A stretch of DNA of 64,000 nucleotides. Source: Solibacillus sp. R5-41 (lineage in GTDB: Bacteria; Bacillota; Bacilli; Bacillales_A; Planococcaceae). The position numbers and the translations under genes were made by a program. The notes under the pieces were generated by a model. It made no database searches, was not told the origin of the DNA, and saw nothing but the letters and a program-made list of their open reading frames with translations. Positions 34,901 through 45,430 of this stretch are shown here, one piece after another. Where the stretch lies: contig NZ_CP024123.1 of the NCBI RefSeq assembly GCF_002736105.1, positions 2,906,001 through 2,970,000 on the forward strand, written 5' to 3'. Each line of letters begins with the position of its first letter. Position 1 is the first letter of the stretch.

Positions 34901-35464
34901 TTAGGTAAGTTCCATTTGATTGACGAATTGATCGGCATAATAAGCAATATAGCCATCTATCATTTTTAATGTTTCTTCCATATTTCCTTTTGTTAAAATC
35001 ATTGCTTCATTCACAGTAATATGCGTTAAAAAATCGATCCGCAGAGTGTGTTGTAACGATGCATACGCATAATCATAAATGACTTCCTCATCCGTCACAT
35101 TTAACGCTTCATATTGTTTATGAAAGGCTTTCGTATAATCATCCATTTTTTCAGCGACATCTTGACGAATTCGCATTTGCTGCGCCATTAATTCACTTTC
35201 AATGGTCGAGATTTTCGGTACTTGGCCAGCTCCGTAAGTTTCAATGATCATTTGTTTCCACGCCGTTTTATTGTCTTCAAAGTAGGCAATATTTAACATG
35301 AGTCGATCATAAAAATCCACGGTTGATTTTGCAGATTGACGTTTGTCGTTTACGTTTTGCTGAATCACTTGTTCGAACGTTTTCACATCTGCGTTTTTTG
35401 TAAGAAGGAAAATTTGTTGCTCAATATATGTTGTGATTTCTTTTTGGATTGAATCTGTTAGCAC
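34901..35464 (-). CDS. Hypothetical protein
   Basis: A 187-residue, acidic, predicted all-helical soluble protein that I do not recognise. No membrane segment, signal peptide or metal motif is visible; Gln, Asp and Tyr are abundant. The start is GTG with AAGGGAG 11 bases upstream. The esterase-like gene follows after 11 bp, suggesting a shared transcript and perhaps a shared role. It lies between tkt and the EAL gene, in an accessory position. Confidence 0.6.
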   Translation of the reverse strand: MLTDSIQKEITTYIEQQIFLLTKNADVKTFEQVIQQNVNDKRQSAKSTVDFYDRLMLNIAYFEDNKTAWKQMIIETYGAGQVPKISTIESELMAQQMRIRQDVAEKMDDYTKAFHKQYEALNVTDEEVIYDYAYASLQHTLRIDFLTHITVNEAMILTKGNMEETLKMIDGYIAYYADQFVNQMELT

Positions 35465-35553
35465 TTAGCTATACACTCCCTTACCCTCAAGTTGCTTTTT
35501 CAAGTTTTATCGTACCATTGTCGATTCATTTAAGCACGCCAATTGTCCAAAAA

Positions 35554-35583
35554 AATGCCACTCGCTTGGATGCGAATGGCATT
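35554..35583 (-). terminator. Terminator of tkt
   Basis: AATGCCACTCGC (35554-35565) pairs with GCGAATGGCATT (35572-35583) with one mismatch; on the minus strand a T-run follows. Confidence 0.8.
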
Positions 35584-35602
35584 ATCATAAAGCATCTTGT
35601 AA

Positions 35603-37597
35603 TTATAGTGCTTTTACTTTTGCTACAATGTTTTCTACTGTAAATCCGTACTTTTCAATTACTAATTCACCTGGAGCAGATGCGCCGAATTGATCAATGG
35701 CAAGGACATCACCTTCGAAGCCAACATATTTATGCCAGCCAAATGAAGCACCCATTTCAATTGCTAAACGCTTTGTAATTGCTTTCGGTAAAACCGATTC
35801 TTTGTATTCTTTTGATTGTTTTTCGAAACGATCCATTGCTGGCATTGATACAACTGATGCATCAATTCCTTCTGCTAAAAGTGCTTTTTGCGCTTCTACT
35901 GCTAAACCTACTTCTGAACCAGTCGCAATTAAAATCGCATCTGCTATTTCTTTTGTCGCTGGTGATACGATGTAAGCACCTTTATTAACCCCGTCATAAA
36001 CCGTCTCTAATGACGCATCTAATACTGGTAAGTTTTGACGAGAAAGTACTAAAACTGTTGGCGTTGATTCGCTTGATACAGCTAATTTCCATGCTGCAGC
36101 CGATTCATTCGCATCTGCTGGACGCATTACGGATAAGTTTGGCATCGCGCGTAAAGCTGCTAAATGCTCGATTGGCTCATGCGTAGGACCATCTTCCCCT
36201 ACCGCTACTGAGTCATGAGTAAATACGTACGTTACAGGTAAGCCCATTAACGCAGATAAACGAATTGCTGGACGCACATAGTCAGAGAATACGAAGAACG
36301 TGCCTCCGAATACATTTACACCACCATGTAAAGCCATACCGTTCATTGCAGCACCCATTGCAAATTCACGTACACCAAACCAAATATTTCGACCTTCTGG
36401 TGTTTCAGCGAAGAAATCTCCAGCGCCTTTAATCGTTGTTTTGTTTGAACCTGCTAAGTCAGCTGAACCACCGAAGAATGATGGTAAGTTTTTCGCGATT
36501 GCATTAATTGCATCACCTGAAGATGAACGTGTTGCAACTGATTTACCCGCTTCATAAACAGGTAATTCTGATGCGAAATCTTCTGGTAAATTATTTTCCA
36601 TTGCATTGACAAATTGTTGTGCCAGCTCTGGATATTCATTTTTATAGCTTGCGAATAATTCATTCCAAGCCGCTTCTGGTTGTACACCTTGTACATCTGT
36701 TGCTGCTTTAAATGTATCATATACATCAGCAGGTACGTGGAATGGCTCATGTTCCCATTCATATGCTGCTTTTGTTAATACCACTTCGTCTGTACCAAGT
36801 GGTGCACCGTGTGAATCTGCTTTACCCGATTTGTTTGGAGAACCAAAACCAATTACCGTCTTCACTTCGATAATTGTTGGACCACCTGTGTTTTGTTTTG
36901 CTTGTTCGATTGCTGCATTCAGTGCTGCTACATCAGTACCATCTTGTACTTTTAAGTAGTTCCAGCTATATGACTCGAATCGTTTTTGGATGTTTTCAGA
37001 GAATGACTTTTCTAAATCACCATCAAGTGAAATATCATTTGAATCGTATAACACAATCAATTTATCTAATTGTAAGTGACCTGCAAGTGAAATTGCCTCT
37101 GCAGCTACACCTTCCATTAAGTCGCCATCGCCACAAAGTGCAAATGTATAATGGTCAACAATTTCATGACCTGGTTTATTGTAAGTTGCTGCAAGATGAC
37201 GTTCTGCCATTGCCATACCAACAGTCATCGCAATCCCTTGACCTAATGGGCCTGTTGTCGCTTCAACACCTACTGTATGACCGTATTCTGGATGTCCTGG
37301 TGTTAATGAGTCCCATTGACGGAAGTTTTTAATCTCATCCATTTCTAACCCGTATCCACCTAGGTGTAACAAGCTATATAAAAGCATTGAACCATGACCT
37401 GCTGATAATACGAAACGATCGCGGTTATACCATTTTGGATTTAGAGGATTGTGGCGTAATTGCTTTGTCCATAAAGTGTAAGCCATTGGTGCAGCGCCCA
37501 TTGGAAGTCCTGGGTGACCTGAGTTCGCTTTTTCAATTGCGTCGATTGATAGTGTACGGATAGCGTTAATTGCTAACTGATCCATATGTTGTGTCAT
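35603..37597 (-). CDS. tkt: Transketolase
   Basis: A 664-residue thiamine-diphosphate enzyme of the pentose phosphate pathway, moving two-carbon units between ketoses and aldoses. The N-terminal half has the diphosphate/Mg motif [11 protein letters not shown] and the HGxP-type HSMLL and PGHPEYG loops. The pyrimidine-binding domain carries the [16 protein letters not shown] stretch that binds cofactor and substrate, followed by a C-terminal regulatory domain. Length is standard. It follows ynzC as in B. subtilis, 139 bp away. AGAAAGGATG precedes the ATG. Confidence 0.97.
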   Translation of the reverse strand: MTQHMDQLAINAIRTLSIDAIEKANSGHPGLPMGAAPMAYTLWTKQLRHNPLNPKWYNRDRFVLSAGHGSMLLYSLLHLGGYGLEMDEIKNFRQWDSLTPGHPEYGHTVGVEATTGPLGQGIAMTVGMAMAERHLAATYNKPGHEIVDHYTFALCGDGDLMEGVAAEAISLAGHLQLDKLIVLYDSNDISLDGDLEKSFSENIQKRFESYSWNYLKVQDGTDVAALNAAIEQAKQNTGGPTIIEVKTVIGFGSPNKSGKADSHGAPLGTDEVVLTKAAYEWEHEPFHVPADVYDTFKAATDVQGVQPEAAWNELFASYKNEYPELAQQFVNAMENNLPEDFASELPVYEAGKSVATRSSSGDAINAIAKNLPSFFGGSADLAGSNKTTIKGAGDFFAETPEGRNIWFGVREFAMGAAMNGMALHGGVNVFGGTFFVFSDYVRPAIRLSALMGLPVTYVFTHDSVAVGEDGPTHEPIEHLAALRAMPNLSVMRPADANESAAAWKLAVSSESTPTVLVLSRQNLPVLDASLETVYDGVNKGAYIVSPATKEIADAILIATGSEVGLAVEAQKALLAEGIDASVVSMPAMDRFEKQSKEYKESVLPKAITKRLAIEMGASFGWHKYVGFEGDVLAIDQFGASAPGELVIEKYGFTVENIVAKVKAL

Positions 37598-37736
37598 TAT
37601 GTGACATCCTTTCTCGTGCGTTATTTATTCATACTTCAGTTTAGACAAAAACGGACAAGAAAACAATCCTTTATCATAACGTTTTATAAAATATGACATA
37701 CTCAATGATAATTATGTCATATTAATTAATATGATG

Positions 37737-37973
37737 TTAGTTGATGAATTTATTTTGGTCTTTAATTTGCTTGATTTTGTCAGGTGTTACGTCATTTCCT
37801 TCTTCATCTACAACTTTCACATGCTCAATCGTATCACGCATTGTTGAGCGGAAAACATCTAAATATTCTTTTCTTAAAGCAGTACGTTCTTTCGCCTGTT
37901 CCTCTGATAGCATGCCCTCTTTCGCTAACTTTGATAATTCATTAATTCGAGCTATTTTTTCTTTTGATAACAT
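37737..37973 (-). CDS. ynzC: DUF896 protein YnzC
   Basis: A 78-residue basic, helical protein of the DUF896 family: MLSKEKIARINELSKLA then SEEQAKERTALRKEYL. B. subtilis YnzC is of the same size and lies between yneB and tkt. The function is unknown; the B. subtilis gene belongs to the SOS-linked yneA operon. The start is ATG 37973, seven bases after AAAGGTGAG. Here it is separated from yneB by a glycosyltransferase islet, so the SOS linkage may be lost. Confidence 0.88.
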   Translation of the reverse strand: MLSKEKIARINELSKLAKEGMLSEEQAKERTALRKEYLDVFRSTMRDTIEHVKVVDEEGNDVTPDKIKQIKDQNKFIN

Positions 37974-38022
37974 TTTATTCTCACCTTTCAAATTTACAAG
38001 TATACACAATAATAACGTTATG

Positions 38023-38045
38023 AAAAAAAGACTCGAAGTGCAAGT
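38023..38045. repeat. Direct repeat, left copy, flanking the glycosyltransferase islet
   Basis: These 23 bp (seven A, then GACTCGAAGTGCAAGT) match 39244-39266 at 21 of 23 positions in the same orientation. The right copy is part of the yneB terminator, so this copy looks like a duplicated fragment of it. Confidence 0.55.
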
Positions 38046-38208
38046 AAATTATCTTAGTAATAGCTAACAATTTCAATTGAAATGTTAATAGTTTGATGCT
38101 TGCCATCAAATAAGTTATTCGAATGCGCAAAATAATGGGTTATAGTCAAATTTTACTTATGGGACGTCATTCCCGATTAGTGGCTTCTATTTTATTCAAA
38201 CCGGTCTA

Positions 38209-38937
38209 TTATCTTTCCTGGTTATCATAATATGTTTTATTTGCATAGTTTTGATCAGATCCATTTAAATAGGCTAGTATTACTTTTGGGTTTTCCAATA
38301 ATACCCAGTCTCCATATGTGTCAAACCTTCTACAGGAAGTAGTCATGCCATTTTTTATAGTGCCCCACTTTTTGTTACTTTTCTTTCCGTAATCTTTTAG
38401 CCGTTTGGCGAAATCGGCATCTTCGGCCATAAGCATATTTTCATTAAAGCCATTGATTGCCATAAAGTCTTTTCTATAGCACCAAAAAATACCCACTGAA
38501 ATGGCTCCATACTTGAAAAGTAAAGGGACAATAAGTAACAAGGCAGAAACGACAATTCCAAGAGACATTCTTTCAAACTTCCCGTTTGCACCACCGCCTA
38601 TGTAATTCCCGGAGGTTAATAACCGCTCTACATTAGACAATAGGTCCACTGACATTTGGGTATCTGCATCTATAGTAATAATTACTTCGCCACTTGCTAG
38701 TGCAGCACCCGCATTACGGATTTTAGATAAGTTTTTATCTTCATTTTTCAATGTAATACAATGATACGATTTTGCAATTTCTTCTGTTTTGTCTGTACAT
38801 CGATTTAATACAACAATAATCTCAACTTGATTCGTATATCCTTTTGAAGCCGCTACAATTGAATCCAAACATTTTCCAATATATTTTTCTTCATTGTGTG
38901 CAGGAATAATAATAGAAAACTTAATATTTTCTGTCAT
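38209..38937 (-). CDS. Family 2 glycosyltransferase
   Basis: A 242-residue GT2-type glycosyltransferase. The N-terminal nucleotide-sugar fold (SIIIPAHNEEKYIGKCLDSI) is followed by the DxD-type motif TIDADTQ and an acidic motif in MLMAEDADFAKRL. A hydrophobic stretch at about residues 128-148 (IVVSALLLIVPLL) could dip into the membrane. It transfers a sugar from a nucleotide donor to an unknown acceptor. GAGGAGG precedes the ATG. It interrupts the yneB-ynzC order conserved with B. subtilis and is flanked by a direct repeat, so it is probably an insertion. Confidence 0.83.
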   Translation of the reverse strand: MTENIKFSIIIPAHNEEKYIGKCLDSIVAASKGYTNQVEIIVVLNRCTDKTEEIAKSYHCITLKNEDKNLSKIRNAGAALASGEVIITIDADTQMSVDLLSNVERLLTSGNYIGGGANGKFERMSLGIVVSALLLIVPLLFKYGAISVGIFWCYRKDFMAINGFNENMLMAEDADFAKRLKDYGKKSNKKWGTIKNGMTTSCRRFDTYGDWVLLENPKVILAYLNGSDQNYANKTYYDNQER

Positions 38938-39243
38938 ACTTCATTCCTCCTCTTCGAATTGTTGTAACAATGTCATAACTAAATTATATGCAGCTAATCG
39001 AATTTTTTATTAATAAAAACTACCAATTTTCGGCATATTTAGTTACAAATTTCGCAACATTTTATTAAGTTAGTTTCAATATGATGAGTCATCAGGAGAA
39101 CCTATCTCCTTAGTAAAAGCATAATTTCAGACGTGACACAAAAATTGTGAAACTACTAGCTATCATTGTGCAAGGTTTACGCCATATCCATGCAAAAAAT
39201 GCCAGTTAAGATAATTTCCAGATGTTTAGCTAAAAATCCGCTA
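38938..39243. other. Intergenic region upstream of the glycosyltransferase
   Basis: AT-rich and without a convincing ORF. A -10-like TATAAT on the minus strand at 38988-38983 may serve the glycosyltransferase. A 6-bp hairpin AGGAGA/TCTCCT lies at 39094-39110. Nothing else is recognised. Confidence 0.4.
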
Positions 39244-39249
39244 AAAAAA

Positions 39250-40259
<1,010 letters not shown>

Positions 40260-40289
40260 AATAATTCGCCCCTTTTAGAATATACGTTC

Positions 40290-40382
40290 GGAATACATGT
40301 TCTATATATTAATGCGAACGTACGTTTTTGTCAACCTCTTTTAGAACCTATGTTTGCATTCTTGTTCGCATACTGGTATACT
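40290..40382. promoter_or_regulatory. Divergent lexA/yneA promoters with LexA (SOS) boxes
   Basis: For lexA, TTGCAT (40354-40359), 17 bp and TATACT (40377-40382) with an extended TG. For yneA on the minus strand, TTGACA (40334-40329), 17 bp and TAATAT (40311-40306). Three sites resemble the Bacillus SOS box CGAAC-N4-GTTC: CGAACGTACGTTTT at 40315-40328 inside the yneA spacer, AGAACCTATGTTTG at 40343-40356 on the lexA -35, and GGAATACATGTTCT at 40290-40303. LexA would repress both directions. Confidence 0.75.
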
Positions 40383-40419
40383 TAATTTAATAAATCTACT
40401 TATATAAGAGGTGAGAGCG

Positions 40420-41040
40420 TTGACAAAAATTTCAAAACGACAAGAAGCCATTTTAGCTTTTATAAAAGATGAAGTTCGTACAAAAGGCTATCCACCATCT
40501 GTCCGAGAAATCGGTGAAGCTGTTGGTTTAGCTTCAAGTTCAACTGTCCATGGGCATCTAGCTCGTTTAGAAAGTAAAGGACTTATTCGTCGTGACCCGA
40601 CAAAACCGCGTGCCATTGAAATTCTTGAACAAGGAGACTCCACAATACCAAAACAAGGCGTCATTCATGTTCCACTAATCGGAAAAGTGACTGCTGGCCT
40701 CCCTATTTCTGCTATTGAAGATATTCAGGAATACTTCCCGCTACCCGATACATACGGTTCTTCTGAGGATGAATTATTCATGCTTGAAATTATGGGAGAA
40801 TCTATGATTGAAGCTGGTATTTTAAATGGTGATTACGTGATTGTTAAAAAGAGTTCTACAGCAAGTAACGGTGAAATCGTTGTGGCTATGACGGAAGATG
40901 ATGAAGCAACGGTTAAGCGCTTCTATAAAGAAAAAACATATTTCCGTTTACAGCCTGAAAATAGTTCAATGGAGCCAATTATCGTCAACCAAGTAACGAT
41001 TCTTGGAAAAGTCGTTGGATTATACCGCAACGTGCATTAA
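40420..41040 (+). CDS. lexA: LexA repressor
   Basis: A 206-residue SOS repressor. The N-terminal winged helix ([15 protein letters not shown], then [21 protein letters not shown]) binds SOS boxes. The self-cleavage site is A92-G93 (VTAGLP), with catalytic S128 (GESMIEAG) and K166 (TVKRF). The start is TTG 40420, five bases after GAGGTGA, which gives the MTKISKRQ beginning of B. subtilis LexA; the GTG at 40411 overlaps the ribosome site. Divergent from yneA. Confidence 0.97.
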   Translation: MTKISKRQEAILAFIKDEVRTKGYPPSVREIGEAVGLASSSTVHGHLARLESKGLIRRDPTKPRAIEILEQGDSTIPKQGVIHVPLIGKVTAGLPISAIEDIQEYFPLPDTYGSSEDELFMLEIMGESMIEAGILNGDYVIVKKSSTASNGEIVVAMTEDDEATVKRFYKEKTYFRLQPENSSMEPIIVNQVTILGKVVGLYRNVH

Positions 41041-41045
41041 AACAT

Positions 41046-41083
41046 AAAAGCAGCAAAACGTATCGTAACGTTTTGCTGCTTTT
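41046..41083. terminator. Bidirectional terminator between lexA and the C26 amidotransferase
   Basis: A perfect 16-bp stem (41046-41061 with 41068-41083), 6-nt loop, followed by T-rich sequence on the plus strand, between convergent genes. Confidence 0.85.
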
Positions 41084-41087
41084 TCTT

Positions 41088-41780
41088 TTATTTCTTTGTA
41101 GAAGCATCTATAAAACTTTTAAATAGTTTGTCAGATGGTGCATCATTTTCAAGCCCTTCTGGATGCCACTGGACACCGATACAATACGGATGCGTTGGAT
41201 GCTCAATCCCTTCAATGACACCGTCTTTTGCACGGGCATTGATAATAAATCCATCCGCCACTGCATCAATAGCCTGATGGTGGAATGAATTCGTTAAAAT
41301 CGTGGCCGCCCCAACAATTTGTTGCAGCTTTGATGGCTCGAGCTCCACTGTATGCGTAACTTCATGGCGCAGCGAAACTTGTGTATGTTTCAATACGTTT
41401 TCCACTTGTGTATCAATATCTTGATATAATGTCCCACCAAATGCCACGTTCATCACTTGCTCACCACGACAAATGCCTAAAATCGGTATTTCCCGTTCAA
41501 ATGCGCGTTTCATAATAAGCATGTCACTTTTATCCCGTTCATCAATGACGACACCGAGCTTAAAATGGGGTTCTTGCCCAAATATTAAAGGATTCACATC
41601 ATAACCACCAATTGATACAACACCGTCCACGATATCAAGTACTTGCTCGATATTTTCTTCGTTAATAACCGGCAAACAAATGGGCGTGCCACCTGCTTTT
41701 TTAATTGCATTAATGTATGTATTATTAATCTCTTTTTTACCTTCAACAGGATGCATCGTTAAGCCAATAACAGGTTTCAT
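41088..41780 (-). CDS. Class I glutamine amidotransferase-like peptidase C26 (gamma-glutamyl hydrolase type)
   Basis: A 230-residue class I glutamine amidotransferase-fold enzyme. The catalytic Cys is in GICRGEQVMN and the His/Glu pair in VQWHPEG. It belongs to the C26 group that includes gamma-glutamyl-GABA hydrolase (PuuD) and gamma-glutamyl hydrolases. The substrate is unclear. GGAGG six bases before ATG 41780 sets the start; an in-frame extension of 13 codons lacks a ribosome site. It is monocistronic, converging with lexA. Confidence 0.85.
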   Translation of the reverse strand: MKPVIGLTMHPVEGKKEINNTYINAIKKAGGTPICLPVINEENIEQVLDIVDGVVSIGGYDVNPLIFGQEPHFKLGVVIDERDKSDMLIMKRAFEREIPILGICRGEQVMNVAFGGTLYQDIDTQVENVLKHTQVSLRHEVTHTVELEPSKLQQIVGAATILTNSFHHQAIDAVADGFIINARAKDGVIEGIEHPTHPYCIGVQWHPEGLENDAPSDKLFKSFIDASTKK

Positions 41781-41858
41781 AATTGTCCTCCCAAAAATGT
41801 GATAATCGTAGCATACCACTAATTATCAGATTTGTGTGAACATTTAAATATTACCCCA

Positions 41859-42611
41859 TCAAAATAATGATCCATACCACTGTAAAATCGGTTCGCCGTA
41901 AAAATAGACAATGATTGCAGCGAGTGCGATGGAAGGTCCAAATGGGACAGGTGTCTTTCTGCCCTTTTTACGGATTTTTAAGATGATGATACCCACCACC
42001 ATGCCGATCATCGCCGCTAAAAAGAGCGTCAATAGCGTCTGTACCGTACCAAGGACAAGGCCGATGACGAAAAACAATTTAATGTCTCCCCCGCCCATGC
42101 CTCCTTTTGACACGACTGCAATTAATAATAAAATACCAAACCCAATTATTGCCCCTATTAAACTATCCCACCATGGTTCGAGTGGTGAAAATACGCGCGC
42201 AGTGATTAATAATGGAAGGAAAAATAATAATACTTTATCCGGAATGATCATATACGCAATATCAGAAACAGTAATAATCATAAGTAACGAAATAAATAAT
42301 AGTGCCACGGCTAACTCTGACTGCCAACCAATTATCCAATACGAAAAGGCAAATAAACTAGCTGTTAAAAGCTCTGTTATCATATAAATTGGCGAATAAC
42401 GCACACCACAGCCCCGACATTTCCCGCGCAATAATACAAACGAAAAAACAGGAATGAGGTCGATTATTGTTAGTTGACGTTGGCAGTTTGTGCAATGGGA
42501 CCCTGGAGAAATAATGGACTCTTTTTTAGGTACCCGCAAACCGACCACGTTGAAAAAAGAGCCGAAGACAGCACCAAAAATGAAGGCAAAAATCGTATAT
42601 GTAATCTCCAT
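41859..42611 (-). CDS. Prepilin peptidase (ComC/PilD family)
   Basis: A 250-residue membrane aspartic peptidase. The N-terminal domain has two CxxC pairs (CTNCQ, CRGCG) for zinc, flanked by hydrophobic segments. The catalytic aspartates are in TVSDIAYMIIPD and GMGGGDIKL. It cleaves and N-methylates type IV pilin-like precursors, in Bacillales mainly the competence pseudopilins (B. subtilis ComC). ATG 42611 has AGGAG eight bases upstream; a TTG two codons earlier is too close. No pilin genes are adjacent. Confidence 0.92.
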   Translation of the reverse strand: MEITYTIFAFIFGAVFGSFFNVVGLRVPKKESIISPGSHCTNCQRQLTIIDLIPVFSFVLLRGKCRGCGVRYSPIYMITELLTASLFAFSYWIIGWQSELAVALLFISLLMIITVSDIAYMIIPDKVLLFFLPLLITARVFSPLEPWWDSLIGAIIGFGILLLIAVVSKGGMGGGDIKLFFVIGLVLGTVQTLLTLFLAAMIGMVVGIIILKIRKKGRKTPVPFGPSIALAAIIVYFYGEPILQWYGSLF

Positions 42612-42756
42612 ATGCAACGCTCCTATCTAAGTTCCGCTCGTACTTTTATTAGCTTCATAATAAAAAGGTGTCACTTATATGTCTACCGTTACAGTATTTG
42701 AATGCACCACTGTAAATGCATTTACTTCATCTCGTATTAAATAATAATTCGAATTA

Positions 42757-43302
42757 CTATTGATTCACTTGCCCCATAAAATATGCTCGAACTTCCTGCC
42801 AGTTATTCACCCGCTCAAAACCTTCTACTGTTGCATTATAAGGCATGGCATACATAATACCTGTACCTTTGAACGCGGCTAACTGGTCTGGGCTATCATC
42901 AATTAAATAATCAGTATGTATGACTGCCTTGTTTCCACAAAAGACGATATTTTGTGTTTTCAAAAAAGGTAAATATTGCATTAACCAATCGTATTTTGCA
43001 TTAAACGAACCTGGGACATCCATTGCTGCGGTTGCGATGAAAATTTCATAATGCTCTTGAAGCTCTTGAATAACCTCAATCGCATCCGGATCTAGCAACT
43101 CTAAATCACGGAAATAATCTGGTTCATTTATGAGCTCAAACAATTTTTTAGCGTCCTCTTTTGGTAAGTCACGCTGTGTTGTAAGTAAAAATTCTTCATC
43201 AGTAAAACTTGTGCCAAAGTTTTCATTGTATGTAGCACGTAGCTTTTTATAAAAATCGGCTAACACTTGGTCCATATCAATCGCAATACTTTTCTTCAAC
43301 AA
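42757..43302 (-). CDS. 5'(3')-deoxyribonucleotidase-like HAD hydrolase
   Basis: A 181-residue HAD phosphatase. Motif I is AIDMDQVLAD (nucleophile and acid/base Asp), motif II lies in FIATAAMD and motif IV in YLIDDSPDQL. It closely resembles bacterial NT5C-type deoxyribonucleotidases. It should dephosphorylate (deoxy)nucleoside monophosphates. A second, more distant nucleotidase is at 16830-17405. A perfect 14-bp palindrome (42712-42725) lies just downstream. It appears monocistronic. Confidence 0.82.
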   Translation of the reverse strand: MLKKSIAIDMDQVLADFYKKLRATYNENFGTSFTDEEFLLTTQRDLPKEDAKKLFELINEPDYFRDLELLDPDAIEVIQELQEHYEIFIATAAMDVPGSFNAKYDWLMQYLPFLKTQNIVFCGNKAVIHTDYLIDDSPDQLAAFKGTGIMYAMPYNATVEGFERVNNWQEVRAYFMGQVNQ

Positions 43303-43474
43303 AACACCCTCCTCTTTCTACCTAGTTAAAGTGTAATCAACAAGCAGACAGGAAACAAGTAATTCCCTTACCTTTTTACAATTTATAAAACAACAGATAC
43401 ATTTCAAGAAATTTTTTACAAAAGAAACGAACTTGTGGGTAATGAAGAATAGTCATGTGGGCATTAATTAATAA

Positions 43475-43507
43475 AAAGCGTTGAGGCCAAGTAGCCCCAA
43501 CGCTTTC
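43475..43507 (-). terminator. Terminator of glnRA
   Basis: AAAGCGTTGAGG (43475-43486) pairs with the segment ending in CCAACGCTTT (43494-43507) with a small internal mismatch; on the minus strand TTTTTA follows. Confidence 0.8.
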
Positions 43508-43510
43508 TTC

Positions 43511-44845
43511 TTAATACATTTTTAAATATTGGTCGCGTTCCCATTGGTGAACAGTTGAACGGTACATGTCGAACTCAATTTCTTTTGCTTCCTTGAAGTT
43601 CGCATAAATGTGACTACCTAATGCTTTTTGAATCACTTTATCTTTTGCAAGTAATGCTAATGCATCATCTAATGCTGACGGTAAGTTATCAATACCATTT
43701 GCTTGACGCTCTTCTTCAGTCATCACGTAGATATTACGGTTGATTGCTGGTGGTGGTGTTAATTGTTGACGAATTCCTTCAAGACCTGCTTCTAAAATAA
43801 CAGCCATCGCTAAATATGGATTTGCTGCTGGGTCAACTGAACGTACTTCAACACGAGTTGATATACCACGAGAAGATGGAATACGAATAAGTGGTGAACG
43901 ATTTTGTGCTGACCATGCTACGTAACATGGTGCTTCATAGCCTGGTACTAAACGTTTATACGAGTTGACTGTTGGATTCGTAATCGCTGTAAAACCTTGT
44001 ACGTGCTTTAAAATACCTGCCATGAATTGCATTGCACTTTCAGATAAGCCTAGTTCAGTTGTTTCATCATAAAACGCATTTACTTTACCTTTAAATAATG
44101 AAACGTTAAAGTGCATACCTGAACCTGCTTCACCGAATAATGGTTTTGGCATAAATGTTGCATGTAAACCGTGCTTACGAGCAATTGTTTTAACAACTAG
44201 CTTGAATGTTTGAATATTATCACATGCTGTAATCGCATCTGCATATTTGAAGTCAATTTCGTGTTGACCAGGTGCTACTTCATGGTGAGATGCTTCAATT
44301 TCAAAGCCCATTTCCTCAAGCTCTAAAACGATGTCACGACGGCAGTTTTCACCTAAGTCAGTTGGCGCTAAGTCGAAATAGCCACCGTTATCATTTACTT
44401 CTAAAGTTGGCTCACCTTTAGCATCTAACTTGAATAAGAAGAATTCTGGCTCAGGTCCTAAGTTGAAATCTGTGAAACCTAGCTCTTTCATTTCCTCTAA
44501 TACGCGCTTTAAGTTGTTACGTGGGTCACCCGCAAATGGTGTACCATTTGGATTATAAATATCACAAATGAAACGTGCTACTTTGCCTTTTTCAGCTGTC
44601 CAAGGGAATATCATAAATGAATCATAATCAGGGTATAAATACATATCAGACTCTTCGATACGAACGAAACCTTCAATTGAAGAACCATCAAACATCATTT
44701 TATTATCTAATGCTTTATCTAATTGACTAACTGGAATTTCAACATTTTTGATTGTTCCTAAAATATCCGTAAATTGTAAACGAATAAATTTCACTTCTTC
44801 TTCTTGTACGAGACGTTTAATATCGTCTTTTGTATATTTTCCCAC
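43511..44845 (-). CDS. glnA: Glutamine synthetase type I
   Basis: A 444-residue dodecameric glutamine synthetase making glutamine from glutamate, ammonia and ATP. The beta-grasp domain contains [20 protein letters not shown], the metal-binding [10 protein letters not shown] and [11 protein letters not shown], and the [13 protein letters not shown] ammonium loop are intact. It is the short GSI-alpha form that lacks the adenylylation loop, as in B. subtilis. The start is GTG 44845, giving the M-G-K-Y-T beginning and the B. subtilis length; an in-frame GTG at 44857 overlaps the ribosome site. It follows glnR. Confidence 0.97.
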   Translation of the reverse strand: MGKYTKDDIKRLVQEEEVKFIRLQFTDILGTIKNVEIPVSQLDKALDNKMMFDGSSIEGFVRIEESDMYLYPDYDSFMIFPWTAEKGKVARFICDIYNPNGTPFAGDPRNNLKRVLEEMKELGFTDFNLGPEPEFFLFKLDAKGEPTLEVNDNGGYFDLAPTDLGENCRRDIVLELEEMGFEIEASHHEVAPGQHEIDFKYADAITACDNIQTFKLVVKTIARKHGLHATFMPKPLFGEAGSGMHFNVSLFKGKVNAFYDETTELGLSESAMQFMAGILKHVQGFTAITNPTVNSYKRLVPGYEAPCYVAWSAQNRSPLIRIPSSRGISTRVEVRSVDPAANPYLAMAVILEAGLEGIRQQLTPPPAINRNIYVMTEEERQANGIDNLPSALDDALALLAKDKVIQKALGSHIYANFKEAKEIEFDMYRSTVHQWERDQYLKMY

Positions 44846-44900
44846 TGTGTTCCACACTCCTAAAATGGTTTCTTTACCGAAAATTCGGTGGCTCTATAAT

Positions 44901-45287
44901 TTACACATTTCTGTTAAAACGTGATAAATCCCCTTGACGAATGGACGTTTTTTGCATGCGATTAGCTTGACGCCTCTCTTCACGCATTATTTCACGAAGC
45001 TCTGAATCCGATATTTCTTTATTGGCAGCTTTTGTTGCGGATTCATTTTTCTTTGCGAACACCCTTTTGACTTCTGCCATGTTCACGCCTTGCTCTAGAA
45101 TGTCTTTTACTTCCAATAAAATATCTACGTCGTTTAATGAAAACATGCGTCGATTTCCTGCTGTTCTGTGAGGCTGAATTAAATTATGTTCTTCATAGTA
45201 GCGAATTTGCCTTGCTGTTAAATCAGTTAATTGCATAACAATACTCATCGACAATAACGGCATCGTGCGCCGGATTTCACTACTCAC
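44901..45287 (-). CDS. glnR: MerR-family nitrogen regulator GlnR
   Basis: A 128-residue MerR-family repressor. A winged-helix domain with TARQIRYYEEHNLIQP and RRMFSLNDVDILLEV is followed by a helical dimerisation segment and a C-terminal tail (RQGDLSRF) that in B. subtilis contacts feedback-inhibited glutamine synthetase. It represses glnRA under nitrogen excess. The start is GTG, after GGAGGATG. It shares a transcript with glnA, 55 bp downstream, and has tandem GlnR sites in its promoter. Confidence 0.95.
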   Translation of the reverse strand: MSSEIRRTMPLLSMSIVMQLTDLTARQIRYYEEHNLIQPHRTAGNRRMFSLNDVDILLEVKDILEQGVNMAEVKRVFAKKNESATKAANKEISDSELREIMREERRQANRMQKTSIRQGDLSRFNRNV

Positions 45288-45315
45288 ATGAATTCATCCT
45301 CCTTACTTACGATTT

Positions 45316-45366
45316 ATAATAAAACATGTAAATTCCATTGTCAATTTTGTGTAAGGAAAGCTAACA
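45316..45366 (-). promoter_or_regulatory. glnRA promoter with two GlnR/TnrA sites
   Basis: On the minus strand TTGACA (45344-45339), 17 bp and TATTAT (45321-45316) form the promoter. A perfect TGTNA-N7-TNACA site (TGTTA-N7-TTACA) occupies 45366-45350. A second site with one mismatch (TGACA-N7-TTACA) occupies 45343-45327, overlapping -35. Centre spacing is 23 bp, as in the paired GlnR operators of B. subtilis. Confidence 0.85.
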
Positions 45367-45430
45367 TGAGTTTTTTCTAAGTAGAAAATCCATGTAAATA
45401 GTAGCAAAAGTTGGTCTTTTTTTCATGAGA

